Positions 37,462 through 47,331 of a stretch of DNA of 64,000 nt are shown here, piece after piece. Position 1 is the stretch's first letter. Each line of letters opens with the position of its first letter. This DNA comes from Tranzscheliella williamsii (lineage: Eukaryota; Basidiomycota; Ustilaginomycetes; Ustilaginales; Ustilaginaceae). The notes under the pieces are model-generated. The model saw nothing but the letters and a program-made list of their open reading frames with translations. It ran no database searches and was not told the origin of the DNA. The stretch lies in assembly GCA_023212725.1 (NCBI GenBank), contig JALBYF010000002.1:1-64000 (forward strand), given 5' to 3'. A program made the translations under genes and the position numbers.

Positions 37462-39303
37462 ATGCAGCCTGGTTCATCCGATCCAGTTGCTATGCAGCAT
37501 GCCAAGCATGTTTCATTCCTTCACCGATGCCAGGTGATCCCCGAAGGAGACTGCAAGGAGCTTCGAAAGCTGGTAGCGTTGTTGTCTCAGAGCCAGCAGG
37601 CAAGGCTGGACGATCCGGCTACCAGGCGACCGTCTTCTTTGTCTAGAAGCATCCCAACAGTGTGCAAGAAGACTTTCAACATCCACGCCCCGTCAGGCTG
37701 GAAAAACAGGCTGCCGAGCTGGACTATGGATACATCTGCCATTGCAAGTGGCCTGTCATCAGCATTTGGTGGCCCATCGCAGCATAGCTCATCTGCTATC
37801 TGCGGAGGGGCGTCAATACAGCGCTCTCACCTCGCGGTAGAAGCACACCTCGTGGCCTCTGCTAAAACATGCGTCACAACTCGAGTCGGCGGTATCGACT
37901 TCGCCGAGATCAGCGACGAGTATCAGAAGTTGGTACACGGCAAGCACGAGCCAGAGGAGGTCATACATGCTCAGCCGAGTTCTGCGCAATCGAGTAAAGG
38001 GATCAGCGTCACTATTCCGGCCGTGCAGTTCAAAAAGAGCAGAGCAGCTGCCGCCAAAAGCCAGCTTCCGCCTAAGAGTTGTTTGACCCGCTCGCGTACA
38101 CTCGCGACGTCAACATGCAAGGCAGAAGCTTTCGCCTACGAGTTGCAACCGTTGCGAGCAATCCGGACCAGCAGTGACGACGCTCACCATCGAAGATGCC
38201 GACGTGCAGAAGGAATCCCCATCTCTGCCGCCTTTCCTCTCGAATCTCCGCAAGCTGAAGCCGCCTCTGGAGCGAAAGACACCTTGGACCTAGTAAGCGG
38301 TACTCCGGAGTGTGATCTGCGGACGCATTCGAAATGGAGCAAATTTCGGAGGCTAGCGTCAGAGGAATTCGCACAAGGCTCGCACCAATATCTCCATACT
38401 ACGTCTGCCAGTCTGAACTGGACGAAAGTGAAAGACGAGCTGAGGGCGGGCCGTTGGCCTTTCGAGCTGCCATTGAACCCTGATTGCAGCTGCAAAGGTT
38501 GTCAGGACCGGATCGAACTTGGTTTAGAACCGAATTACCAACCCAGATGGTCCCGAGCGGCGCGGCTGCAATGGCTCGAAGCGCAAGAGCAAGCTACCGT
38601 CAACGTCGGAGAAAGGAACAGTATAGGCTTTGGGCCCGGACAAAAGTCGACAAGTCGAGCCAGCATCCAGGCAGACGAGATGGATAAGCTTCGTGGGCAA
38701 ACAGCCCAGCCTATGTCCACTGCTGAGCTTGCTGCTGAAAACTCGTCGCCGGTGATTGAACGAGGGGAGTCCGAATTGATTATGGCTGAGCCGCTCCCAC
38801 TTGACGCCTCCTCTCTTCACGAAACCCATCACCGAACCGAACACAGCGACGATACGCTGAGGGAAGAATTAGCAGCCAAACGGAGAATGTCCAGGCCGAT
38901 TTCGTCCCGCCGTCCTGGAGCCAGGAGCATGATGCGGCAGCTCGAGGAAGCGGAGCGCAGAGAACGGGAAGCTGCACGCAGCCGGTCTCAAAGTCGAGAC
39001 CGACGTCCATCGCTGAGCGTGACTGACTGCACTGGCTCTAGTCGCGTCTTTCGTGCAGAAGTCTCGCCATCGACGATGGCGGCTACTTTGTCTTCGAAAG
39101 ACAATGCCTCGACCATCTTCTATGATGGCCACAATGCGATTTCGCAGCAAGGTTCGCAATCACGTTCACCTGACTCGACACCCAGTCCTCGTCTGGACTC
39201 TCCAGATACCCTTTTCTCGGTTGCCAGCATGCTTAAAGCGCTCAGCCCTGGCTCATCAGCTATGGGCGCTCCCGTCGGCATGCCATCGCCGTGCCATCGC
39301 TAG
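37462..39303 (+). CDS. Large disordered orphan protein
   Basis: From the first ATG the single-exon product is 613 residues. It is Ser-, Arg- and Ala-rich and mostly disordered. Two segments look more ordered. One is WTKVKDELRAGRWPFELPLN, which leads into a CxCxxC motif (CSCKGC) and a Trp/Arg helix. The other is a charged coiled-coil-like stretch (MMRQLEEAERREREAARSRS) near the C-terminus. No family was recognised. Upstream codons to 37285 are open but lack an ATG, so an extra 5' exon is possible. Confidence 0.65.
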   Translation: MQPGSSDPVAMQHAKHVSFLHRCQVIPEGDCKELRKLVALLSQSQQARLDDPATRRPSSLSRSIPTVCKKTFNIHAPSGWKNRLPSWTMDTSAIASGLSSAFGGPSQHSSSAICGGASIQRSHLAVEAHLVASAKTCVTTRVGGIDFAEISDEYQKLVHGKHEPEEVIHAQPSSAQSSKGISVTIPAVQFKKSRAAAAKSQLPPKSCLTRSRTLATSTCKAEAFAYELQPLRAIRTSSDDAHHRRCRRAEGIPISAAFPLESPQAEAASGAKDTLDLVSGTPECDLRTHSKWSKFRRLASEEFAQGSHQYLHTTSASLNWTKVKDELRAGRWPFELPLNPDCSCKGCQDRIELGLEPNYQPRWSRAARLQWLEAQEQATVNVGERNSIGFGPGQKSTSRASIQADEMDKLRGQTAQPMSTAELAAENSSPVIERGESELIMAEPLPLDASSLHETHHRTEHSDDTLREELAAKRRMSRPISSRRPGARSMMRQLEEAERREREAARSRSQSRDRRPSLSVTDCTGSSRVFRAEVSPSTMAATLSSKDNASTIFYDGHNAISQQGSQSRSPDSTPSPRLDSPDTLFSVASMLKALSPGSSAMGAPVGMPSPCHR

Positions 39304-39831
39304 GTGTGATTCGGTTTAGCGTGTCGCACGCCGGGCCGCCGCTTCCAACCGCCCCTGTCCAAGTTTACGAAAACACTCTTATACCGTTTTATACCCCGCA
39401 CACGTCTCCGATCCGTGCTGCTACGTCGCCATGGTGTATCTCAGTATGGCTGTTTATGCTAATGATAACCACGAATGATACCATCGCTCCACAACGCCTG
39501 CAGCTCACTTTCGCACGAGTCGGGCCAAGCTAGCTTCGCAGCTGGCGAGAATCTTACAGAGCCATTCATTTGGGAACGCGTTGTTGCGGTGTACGTCAGG
39601 AGTGTGGCCGGATGACTGAGCACGCAAATGCCTAAATGAACAGGGCACGTCGACGTCAAACCCTGCATAGATGGCGTGCTCATTTCGCACTTAACATGGC
39701 TTGAAAATGGTTCAATTCTGAGAATCTGTCCGTGTCTTGGATGGCAGAAATTGTGCAGACCCTTCCAGAGGCTCTGCTGAGGTTGTTTTGCTTTGCTGTA
39801 CGGCAGATAGCGTCATCTGCCCCGAGATCAA

Positions 39832-39909
39832 AGTTAACAGTTTGCCAGGATCTGTAGCGCTCGAATCCAAGTTAACAGTTTGTGGCATGACTGTGAAGTT
39901 AACAGTTTC
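39832..39909. repeat. Three spaced copies of AGTTAACAGTTT
   Basis: GTTAACAGTTT occurs at about 39833, 39871 and 39898. The first and third copies are also followed by a similar CCAGSATCTGTAG segment. It could be a degenerate tandem repeat or a cluster of protein-binding sites. Confidence 0.7.
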
Positions 39910-40282
39910 CCAGCATCTGTAGAGCGTTTCATCGAGCACGACATCGGCTCATCTTGTATTCTTTCGTCGCAATCGCAGTCGCAAGCCGGAGTCAAGGTCC
40001 AGGTGTCCCGTACTGCATGCACTGCATCTCGCCGTCACATAATGCTGCCGTCCGCACCGTGCAGCCTGCGCAGGCTTGCAGGTGGAACGATGTCGCAATC
40101 CAACCTGGCAGCCTTACATCTGCTCACAGCACGGCGTCTGGAGCGTCGTCAGCCACGGGCACCATCGCCCTAGCCCTAAACCCCACCATCTTTGCATCTT
40201 GGCGGTGCCTCCGCAGATTTCTCAATAGCCCCGATGGCCTTCCTTAGGTCCGTAAGAGGCAATCTTCCTCAGTCCTAAAGAA

Positions 40283-40360
40283 GTAAGCTCCATCAGTCCT
40301 TCCTTGAAAGGCAGCTTACCGGTAAGCTCCATCAGTCCTTCCTTGAAAGGCAGCTTACCG
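40283..40360. repeat. 39-bp tandem duplication with hairpin-forming ends
   Basis: Two perfect 39-bp copies (40283-40321 and 40322-40360). Each begins GTAAGCT and ends AGCTTACCG, so its ends are inverted repeats. An inner CCTT..AAGG pair lies between them. Each unit can form a stem-loop. Confidence 0.9.
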
Positions 40361-41125
40361 CTCGAAAGGCCATCACATCAACCATCAGTGCCTTCCGCAC
40401 ATTGCTTTGATCTGTAAGGCCGCTTCGTCTTCCCGTCAACGAGATCCGATCAGTTGCCAAGCATCGTGGCACAGCAAACAACCAGTCCCTGTTCCTACAA
40501 CCTTGCCATCAGCACGCCATCACTGTATCGTGGCTACGGATCCATATCACCCCACCCAGTCACTGTCCTGGCCTCCTCTCTCGACCATCTTCCACGCTAC
40601 CTAGTCCGCTTTCACAACCGAGCTCAGGCACGCACACGCACACGCCTCGCACGCCTAGCCACCACGTCGAGTCTCCCGCTGCTTCTTGAGAAGGAGCTAT
40701 CTTCTTCACGAACTCCGCACTCAGGTTCCTCGACACCGCTTCCCCGAAAGGTCTCGGCCTTGAGCCATTTTTCCTTCACTTTCGTCCTCCTCGTGGTTCC
40801 CATTTGATTTCAGTCGACTCTTCCTACCGCTCGATTTCACACCGTGCTTCTGCGCCTGGTACTGCTTATCACCTCATCGCAGGGTAGGCTGTTATCCTTC
40901 CAACACCGGGCCTGATCGCTCAGCTCGTGGCCACTTCCTTCCCTTACGTATATCGCTCTCGTGCAGCTACCCGAAGAAGCTACGCGGTCGGGTATTTAAG
41001 CACACCGAGTCTGCTTCCCGGACCTCTCTCTTCGTTCGCACACATTGCTCCGCCTTCTTCTTTCCAGTTTCCCTCGTCCGACTCTGGTGGTGACTATTGC
41101 GCAAGTTCCGTAGGTCTGTCCCACC

Positions 41126-43828
41126 ATGGCGGCTGAGCTTCAAGAAGAACCTAAGACTCTCCGTCAAAAGGGATCCGATGCTCTCAAGTGGGTGGTCGGA
41201 TACGATGACACCGAGATCCATCGGCTCGGCGTCCCGGTTGTCAGCAGCCGTGACTGGCTCCGTGATGTATTCAGCAATCCCGGCACAAAGGCCTCCGACT
41301 ACTTCGACGGCCTCTTTCCATTCCGAAAATGGATTGGGTCGTATAACTTGCAATGGCTGCTCGGCGACGTGATTGCGGGCGTCACTGTCGCACTGGTCCT
41401 GGTACCGCAGTCCATGGCGTATGCCAAACTTGCCGGTCTGCAGCCAGAGTTTGGTCTCTACTCATCTTTCGTCGGTGTCATGATCTATGCCATTTTTGCC
41501 ACCTCGAAGGATGTCACCATCGGCCCTGTCGCCGTCATGTCCTTACAGACATTCAACGTTATCCAGTCCGTCACAAGCCACAACAATGCCTGGTCCCCTG
41601 AGGTCATCGCTTCGGCGCTTGCCTTTCTTTGCGGTATTATCTGCTTGGGCATTGGTCTTCTCCGAATCGGTTTCATCATCGAGTTTATCCCCACGCCTGC
41701 AGTGGCTGGCTTTATGACTGGTTCCGCCATCCAAATTGCTGCCGGTCAGGTTCCCAAACTGCTTGGCCTCAGCGATGTTCAGACCAATGGCAACCCTGCC
41801 TATAGGGTGATCATTGACACCTTCAAGAATTTGCCAGATACCGATCTCAACGCCGCCTTTGGACTCCCTGCCCTCGTGTTCCTTTATGGCGTCAAGTGGT
41901 TTACCCGGTGGCTGCCAACTCGGTACCCAAAGACAGCCCGTCTTGCCTTCTTCCTGGCCGTATTGCGAAACGCTACGGTTATCATCGTCTTCACCATTGC
42001 ATCCCGGATATGGCTTGGTTCATATTCTGACCGCAAGAAGTACCCTATCTCCATTCTTCAATCCATTCCCAGAGGTTTCAAGCATATGGGCTCGCCTAAT
42101 CTGGATACGGAATTACTCTCTGATCTCGCTCCGAAGCTGCCTGTCTCGGTCGTCGTTCTGCTTCTCGAGCATATTGCCATTGCAAAGTCTTTCGGTCGTC
42201 TAAACAACTACAAGATCAACCCGAATCAGGAACTGATTGCTATTGGGGTCACCAATCTTGTCGGTCCTTGCTTTGGTGCTTACGCTGCTACTGGCTCCTT
42301 TTCTCGAACCGCCATCAAGTCCAAGTCCGGTGTGCGAACCCCTTTGGCCGGCTGGTTCACCGGTATATTGACTCTCATCGCCCTCTATGCTTTGACCGGC
42401 ACCTTCTACTGGATCCCCAACGCCGTCTTGGCCGCCGTCATCATTCACGCTGTCACTGATTTGGTGGTGCCCTTTTCCGTCTCCTTCAAGTTTTGGTTGA
42501 TCAGCCCCTTCGAGCTCATCATTTTCCTCGGTGCTGTAGTCGCTACCGTATTCTCCAACACCGAAAACGGTGTCTATGTTTCCGTTGCCGCGTCCCTTGC
42601 CCTTCTCCTCATCCGAATCGCTCGTCCTCGTGGTCGATGGCTCGGCCTCGTTCGGATCCATCATGGCGTCAGCTCTCCTTCCGACTCATCTGTTACCATT
42701 GCACACCGCGATGTGTTCGTGCCCCTCGACGACAAAGATGGTCTCCGAGATCCCTCTATTCGCGTAGATGCCCCACCACCCGGCGTGCTCATCTACCGAT
42801 TCGAAGAGGCTTTTACCTATCCCAATGCTTCACATTTGGCTGATCTCCTTATCGAACGAGTAAAGGAAACAACTCGTCCAGGAAAGCCAGTTTCCGCGCG
42901 TAACCTTGGTGACCGCCCTTGGAACGACCCTGGCGCCCCCAACCCTCACCTGGTTAAATTTGCCCGCACCGTCACTTGCCGAGGCCGAAAGGGCGGGATG
43001 GATGGTCTCGACGCAGCAGGCACCGCTGCGGACACTCGACCGATTCTTCGAGCCATGATCTTTGACTTTAGCTCGGTGAGCAATGTCGACACCACTTCAG
43101 TCCAGACCCTTGTCGATGTGCGTACCTCTGTTGAGCGGTATGCGGATGCCAAGGTCGAATTCCACTTTGCCAACATTCTTTCGCCATGGATTCGACGTGG
43201 ACTGCTCGCCGGTGGATTTGGTGTAGGCTTTCCTTCGAAGCGCATCACGGAAATTGCTCCGGTTGTGTCGCAACGCGAGAACATCACTCTCAGTGCCAAA
43301 GAGCTCCAAGAACGCGAACAGGCTGAGCGTGTACGACGAGCAAAAGCCATTGAACGGACTTTGAGCTGCAAGAGTACCAGCGAAGGGCCTGCCTACCCCT
43401 TCAAGGGCCGCTCAAAGCAGCTGAGCGAGTTGGAAGCCGGTCTTGCTGGTGACGGTGCTGCCGCCAGTCAGAGTGGGGTAGATCTGCATGAGGATCCCTA
43501 CAACGACCCTGACCGAGTCGGTCCACTCAAGAGCAAAAAAGCCGAGCAAACGGCCGAGGATACCGTCTACAACGTAAATCTTCTCGAACGAACCGCCAAT
43601 GTCCCTTCTTCGGATTCTCCTTTCAGTGGAAGTTTGAAAACAGATCTGGAGGAAAATGCTGCCGATGCGCTACGAGAGCGCCGCGGAAGTCAGGTCTCTG
43701 TGCCTATCATCTGGGGCAACGATCTCACCCCCTTCTTCCACCTCGACCTCTCCGCTGCTCTTGCAGCTGCTAGTGAAAGCCTCGGCGACGACGCTGAGTC
43801 AGAGTCGGGCTCCGCCAAGGAATCTTGA
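41126..43828 (+). CDS. SulP-family sulfate permease with STAS domain
   Basis: The 900-residue plasma-membrane protein has the SulP signature region GVTVALVLVPQSMAYAKLAG in helix 1, followed by LQPEFGLYSSFVGVMIYAIF. About 12-14 helices extend to residue 510. The cytosolic STAS domain is split by an insertion: PPPGVLIYRFEEAFTYPN, then MIFDFSSVSNVDTTSVQTL. The C-terminal 200 residues are charged and disordered. Length and layout match fungal SUL1/SUL2-type high-affinity sulfate:proton symporters. The gene is one exon with a long upstream region, as expected for a sulfur-regulated gene, though no regulator site was identified. Confidence 0.93.
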   Translation: MAAELQEEPKTLRQKGSDALKWVVGYDDTEIHRLGVPVVSSRDWLRDVFSNPGTKASDYFDGLFPFRKWIGSYNLQWLLGDVIAGVTVALVLVPQSMAYAKLAGLQPEFGLYSSFVGVMIYAIFATSKDVTIGPVAVMSLQTFNVIQSVTSHNNAWSPEVIASALAFLCGIICLGIGLLRIGFIIEFIPTPAVAGFMTGSAIQIAAGQVPKLLGLSDVQTNGNPAYRVIIDTFKNLPDTDLNAAFGLPALVFLYGVKWFTRWLPTRYPKTARLAFFLAVLRNATVIIVFTIASRIWLGSYSDRKKYPISILQSIPRGFKHMGSPNLDTELLSDLAPKLPVSVVVLLLEHIAIAKSFGRLNNYKINPNQELIAIGVTNLVGPCFGAYAATGSFSRTAIKSKSGVRTPLAGWFTGILTLIALYALTGTFYWIPNAVLAAVIIHAVTDLVVPFSVSFKFWLISPFELIIFLGAVVATVFSNTENGVYVSVAASLALLLIRIARPRGRWLGLVRIHHGVSSPSDSSVTIAHRDVFVPLDDKDGLRDPSIRVDAPPPGVLIYRFEEAFTYPNASHLADLLIERVKETTRPGKPVSARNLGDRPWNDPGAPNPHLVKFARTVTCRGRKGGMDGLDAAGTAADTRPILRAMIFDFSSVSNVDTTSVQTLVDVRTSVERYADAKVEFHFANILSPWIRRGLLAGGFGVGFPSKRITEIAPVVSQRENITLSAKELQEREQAERVRRAKAIERTLSCKSTSEGPAYPFKGRSKQLSELEAGLAGDGAAASQSGVDLHEDPYNDPDRVGPLKSKKAEQTAEDTVYNVNLLERTANVPSSDSPFSGSLKTDLEENAADALRERRGSQVSVPIIWGNDLTPFFHLDLSAALAAASESLGDDAESESGSAKES

Positions 43829-44863
43829 TCTGCAGAACATCGGTACTACTACATTCATACCCTCTCTCTCCATAACAAAAACAGTCCCGCTTGCGTGGAC
43901 GCATCTACAGAGTCTAGTCACCGCATCTCTCTCGTGTCAGGAGTCTTTCTTCATTTGACTCCCTTATTGTTTCTTCAACCTTGCGCACAGACTCCCATGT
44001 ACTCTAGAAAGCAGCAGCTCAGTATGACCATGAGCAGCTTACACGCCGGCACCGTCCACTTTGTGCGTGGGAAAATTAGCTTGGCCGAGCTTGTCCTTCG
44101 CGATGATGGCGATGAAGTCGTGTGGCGCCGTCTTGAGTACTCTCTCTTGCAATTGACTTCGTCGTTCATTGTTCATTGTACAAATGAGATTGAGCCCCAC
44201 TTCGATCTCGTTTGTGGACCGTGTGTGCACCATGTCAGTTCGGTCTGGCAAGCGATTGATTGAGATTTCGCAGAGATGCCAGCTCATTGAGAAGCTGCAC
44301 ACCAAGGTCCTCGTCGCGTTCAGCCGGGTTGTAGTGGGTTTCCTACCTAAAGCTTTTCGACTCCAGTGCACAAAACAGATTCAGGTTCACCTCCCGAACG
44401 TATGCGTGCAGTACCGTAGCAGGTATTTCTGTTGCTGCGCTGCTTTGAGCTGCAACAAGAAGGCTGCAGCCCCAACCGACTTGACGTGGGGCACGAACGT
44501 CGCTTTGGGGGCCGACTTCATTTAGCGGAATGAACAATGGACCGGAGCTGGTCGGACGGCGAAGTCAGTTGTGATCGCAAACGAGGGTATCGGACTTGGA
44601 GGTGAGTGGGTCACGACGCCGTCTACGATCGAGCCCCCGAATTCTCTCATTGAGGCGCTCGCGAACAATGGATAAAAGGAAAGGCCGACATCCAGCAACC
44701 GGACACGCACCCACAATCCCGTCGCCACGCACAACGCTTCGGCTGGACACTGGTTTCGCGCATCATCGCTCACTTTGCGTGGTGATTTTCTTCGAGGCGC
44801 TCTTGTTGGACCGCTGCTTTGCCCGCCCTGGCCTGCTCCTTTGTCAAACCTCAACCAGGCACA
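43829..44863. other. Intergenic region before the secreted-protein run
   Basis: 1.0 kb of sulfate-permease 3' flank and upstream DNA of the first secreted-protein gene. GGATAAAAGG near 44670 is a weak TATA-like element. Open frames on both strands lack ATG-led signal peptides or domain character. Confidence 0.4.
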
Positions 44864-45490
44864 ATGGCCGCCTTTTGTCGCCTTTTCTTCTTCCTGACGC
44901 TTGCTGGCGCGGCCCTGCACAAGTATGCGCTGGCTGTCGACCCTGCAGAAGGCGCCCGTGCTGCAATCGAGCTATTCCAAGCCCACGACCAAGCAGTCGA
45001 GGATTTGCAGAATTTGATCCGAGAATTGGCGTTGGAGCCCGGGGCGCCAAAAGGGATGCCCGCTATGACCGACATGCTTGGACTGACGGGCAACGACCGG
45101 GAAGCGCGCAATACCCTCTTCGCGATGGCGTCGCTCGAGTTGGACAGGACTGGTGCTATTCTCGTTACCATCCCGCACCCGACTTCGATGTTCGTAGCCT
45201 CGCCCATCCGTCCAAACTCAGAGCTTGCCAAGGGTCTCAATCTCAGATCCGACGCCAACCAGGCCGCTATGTCAGTGTGGCAATTTAACTGGCAACAGTA
45301 TCCTATTCTCAGGAGCATCCAGTCATTTCATCACTCCAAACCTCTGGACTTCGGCAACCGTGTTCAGCATAGCCATTCTTTCTATGAATATTTCCAGATG
45401 AAAAGCCTACACGATGTCGAACCAGATTCTCGTGGCAGTACAACTCAATTCCCTCCGGGTGAAGCAAGTACCTCTGGCTCCAAGCATTAG
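44864..45490 (+). CDS. Secreted protein, candidate effector, paralogue of the next gene
   Basis: The 208-residue product has a clear signal peptide (MAAFCRLFFFLTLAGAALHK, cleavage near residue 24-25). The mature part has no cysteines and no known domain. The block QAAMSVWQFNWQQYPILRSI, then QSFHHS, aligns with AFAIWQLQERQYPALRSI, then QVYHS, in the downstream protein. The segment NDREARNTLFAMASLELDR also aligns. Two tandem paralogues with signal peptides and no domains are typical of smut effector families. The TTG-led extension to 44819 was discarded. Its TATA is unclear. Confidence 0.75.
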   Translation: MAAFCRLFFFLTLAGAALHKYALAVDPAEGARAAIELFQAHDQAVEDLQNLIRELALEPGAPKGMPAMTDMLGLTGNDREARNTLFAMASLELDRTGAILVTIPHPTSMFVASPIRPNSELAKGLNLRSDANQAAMSVWQFNWQQYPILRSIQSFHHSKPLDFGNRVQHSHSFYEYFQMKSLHDVEPDSRGSTTQFPPGEASTSGSKH

Positions 45491-45905
45491 CATGCGTGAC
45501 ATGGCCAATGCATCTACGTTCTGTCCTCGCGTACTTCTGCTTGCCTCTGTCATGGGAGCGTCACCCGCTTCTCATCTAGGTCATTTTCCAAAGCCGAGTC
45601 CTGTGATGAAGTCTTTCAAAAAGTGTGCATGATCGGAAAATGTCTGTTCAGAGAATGTGCCAGACCGGAAAAACTTCACCTTCCATGTCCTCACTGATCC
45701 GTGAAAAAGTAAGTAACTTCGAAGCAGACAATGGGCGACGTCACCACCGTTCTGCACTCTAAGGCGTCCCATAAGATGGGCAAGCGATGAAACTGGAAGC
45801 TCAGCACATCGAGCACGACCAGACCGTGCGGCTGGTGCGTTGGCCGACGCGCATATATAAGGGCGGACACATTGGTCCTTCGAGCAGGATTCGATATGCA
45901 TCGCC
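45491..45905. other. Spacer between paralogous secreted-protein genes
   Basis: 415 bp with the TATA box of the second gene at 45854-45861. No other feature was recognised. Confidence 0.4.
45854..45861 (+). promoter_or_regulatory. TATA box of the second secreted-protein gene
   Basis: TATATAAG, 52 bp before the ATG at 45906. Confidence 0.55.
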
Positions 45906-46601
45906 ATGTCAACAATCATCTCCTACCGTCGCTGGGGGCTGTTGCTCTGCGCTCTCGCACTGCTGCTTACGGTTCTCTGCCTTGGACCTCCGACCCGGAT
46001 CGATGAACGGATTGCGCTTCTTCTAAAGGACATGGAGCGTGAGCACAACGAGGCCGTTCCAGAACTGTGGCGCAAGCTCTCACAAGCGCGCTTGCCGGTC
46101 CTCGACGCCAACTTTCCGAACGTCAAGCCTTATGTCTCTGACGCGCTAGTCGATGTTTTTGGGCGCAGGACTGCAGAAGCAAAGCAGCAAGTGTACCTCC
46201 AGTCCTTTGACTCCCTTCGGGAGCAGGGCGGGATCGTTCTCACCGATCGCACGGTGACCATCCCGCCCACCGCGGATAAACGGGCCTTTGTTGCGACCCT
46301 TATTCCCAGCAATACACCTGTCGGACGTGAGATCCAGCAATCAGTCGAGGGACATACGGCCTTCGCAATTTGGCAGCTGCAGGAACGCCAGTATCCTGCC
46401 TTAAGGAGCATCCAGGTCTACCACTCACCCCACCTTGAGGGACCATGGAACCATGCCCACAAGAGGTCGCTGGACGGCCTCTTCAGCCAGTACAAAGCCA
46501 TGGAGTTGCCCCGAAACCGCGAGGAAGCCCTGGCCTACGATTGGCAGTGGCGGGTAGGCCTTCGGTATGTCTACTTGGAGGGTAAATGGTGGCTCGGATG
46601 A
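45906..46601 (+). CDS. Secreted protein, candidate effector, paralogue of the previous gene
   Basis: The 231-residue protein begins with a signal or signal-anchor sequence (RRWGLLLCALALLLTVLCLG, about 9-28). The mature part has no cysteines and many Arg, Leu and Tyr residues. It shares with the upstream protein a core IWQLQERQYPALRSIQVYHS and a preceding FVAxxIPSN-like segment. It adds a C-terminal stretch rich in Trp (YDWQWRVGLRYVYLEGKWWL) that the paralogue lacks. No domain was recognised. Same strand, tandem order and a strong TATA box point to an expressed, recently duplicated family. Confidence 0.75.
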   Translation: MSTIISYRRWGLLLCALALLLTVLCLGPPTRIDERIALLLKDMEREHNEAVPELWRKLSQARLPVLDANFPNVKPYVSDALVDVFGRRTAEAKQQVYLQSFDSLREQGGIVLTDRTVTIPPTADKRAFVATLIPSNTPVGREIQQSVEGHTAFAIWQLQERQYPALRSIQVYHSPHLEGPWNHAHKRSLDGLFSQYKAMELPRNREEALAYDWQWRVGLRYVYLEGKWWLG

Positions 46602-47331
46602 CTTTCGCGCCCATTGCGTCAGCACAAACCAATGTCAATCCACCACTGCTCTGATCCTTGCGCTGAATGCCTACAATAATTTTCTCTATATTTGCTTGGC
46701 ATGAAGGCGTTGCAAGAAAAGTATTGAGCACATGGCAGTTTGTGGGTTCATACCCAAAAGACAGAGGAGGGGTGCCGGTATCAAGTTATTGCCATTGGCA
46801 GTCAGTGCACTCTCTGCCGTGCAACAGTTATCGACCAGCGACCTTCAGCCCCTACAGTGGTGAGCTTGCACCGCCTCAGTGGATCGATACTTACTTCCGC
46901 CGCTACTCTTGTACTCTGTGAGAGAAGCATATAAACTGTCTTGCTTCGGCAAGGGAGCCTTTATGAGGACGTATAAAAAAGCCTAGACTACGAAGCGTAG
47001 ACCGAGCCCACACTTCACTTCATCTCCTCGAGCCAAGACCAGGCGACTCCGAAGTCAACACCGCCCCTCAATTTAATTCACTGATGTCTGGGCTATAGGT
47101 CCTGCCATTGTCGATTACGCATCGAGGCCACTGTGTTTTTTTAATGAAGCCGGCCAGATGAAAGGTCAGGATGAACGAAACCAGACGGAAGGATCTGCAT
47201 GCCTTCAGTGCGTATATAAACAGCTGTCTCGCACATTAAGCGTGATTCCTTCCCCCATATTCAGCCGGGTTACCTTCAGTGCCACAACGACAAGCCTTTC
47301 ATCTTAGCCATAGCCACGCAACGCTTTCGTG
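46602..47331. other. Spacer with three TATA-like elements, possible relic gene
   Basis: TATAAA at 46930-46935 and TATAAAAAA at 46972-46980 have no gene directly downstream, while TATATAAA at 47213-47220 serves the third secreted-protein gene. The two orphan boxes may mark a decayed member of the cluster. No intact frame was found between 46980 and 47210. Confidence 0.45.
47213..47220 (+). promoter_or_regulatory. TATA box of the third secreted-protein gene
   Basis: TATATAAA, 112 bp before the end of the leader at ATG 47332. Confidence 0.55.

Larger units (their letters stand above)
39304..41125. other. Long intergenic region upstream of the sulfate permease
   Basis: 1.8 kb containing three GTTAAC-centred repeats (39832-39909) and a 39-bp tandem hairpin repeat (40283-40360). 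A pyrimidine-rich stretch from about 40400 to 41125 looks like a long 5' leader of the sulfate permease. Open frames there start at non-ATG codons or are short. Confidence 0.4.

Noticed and set aside
43895..44263. 122-codon plus-strand frame after the sulfate permease
   Set aside because: It starts at GTG, and the first ATG leaves a short product without signal peptide or domain. It probably lies in the permease 3' region.
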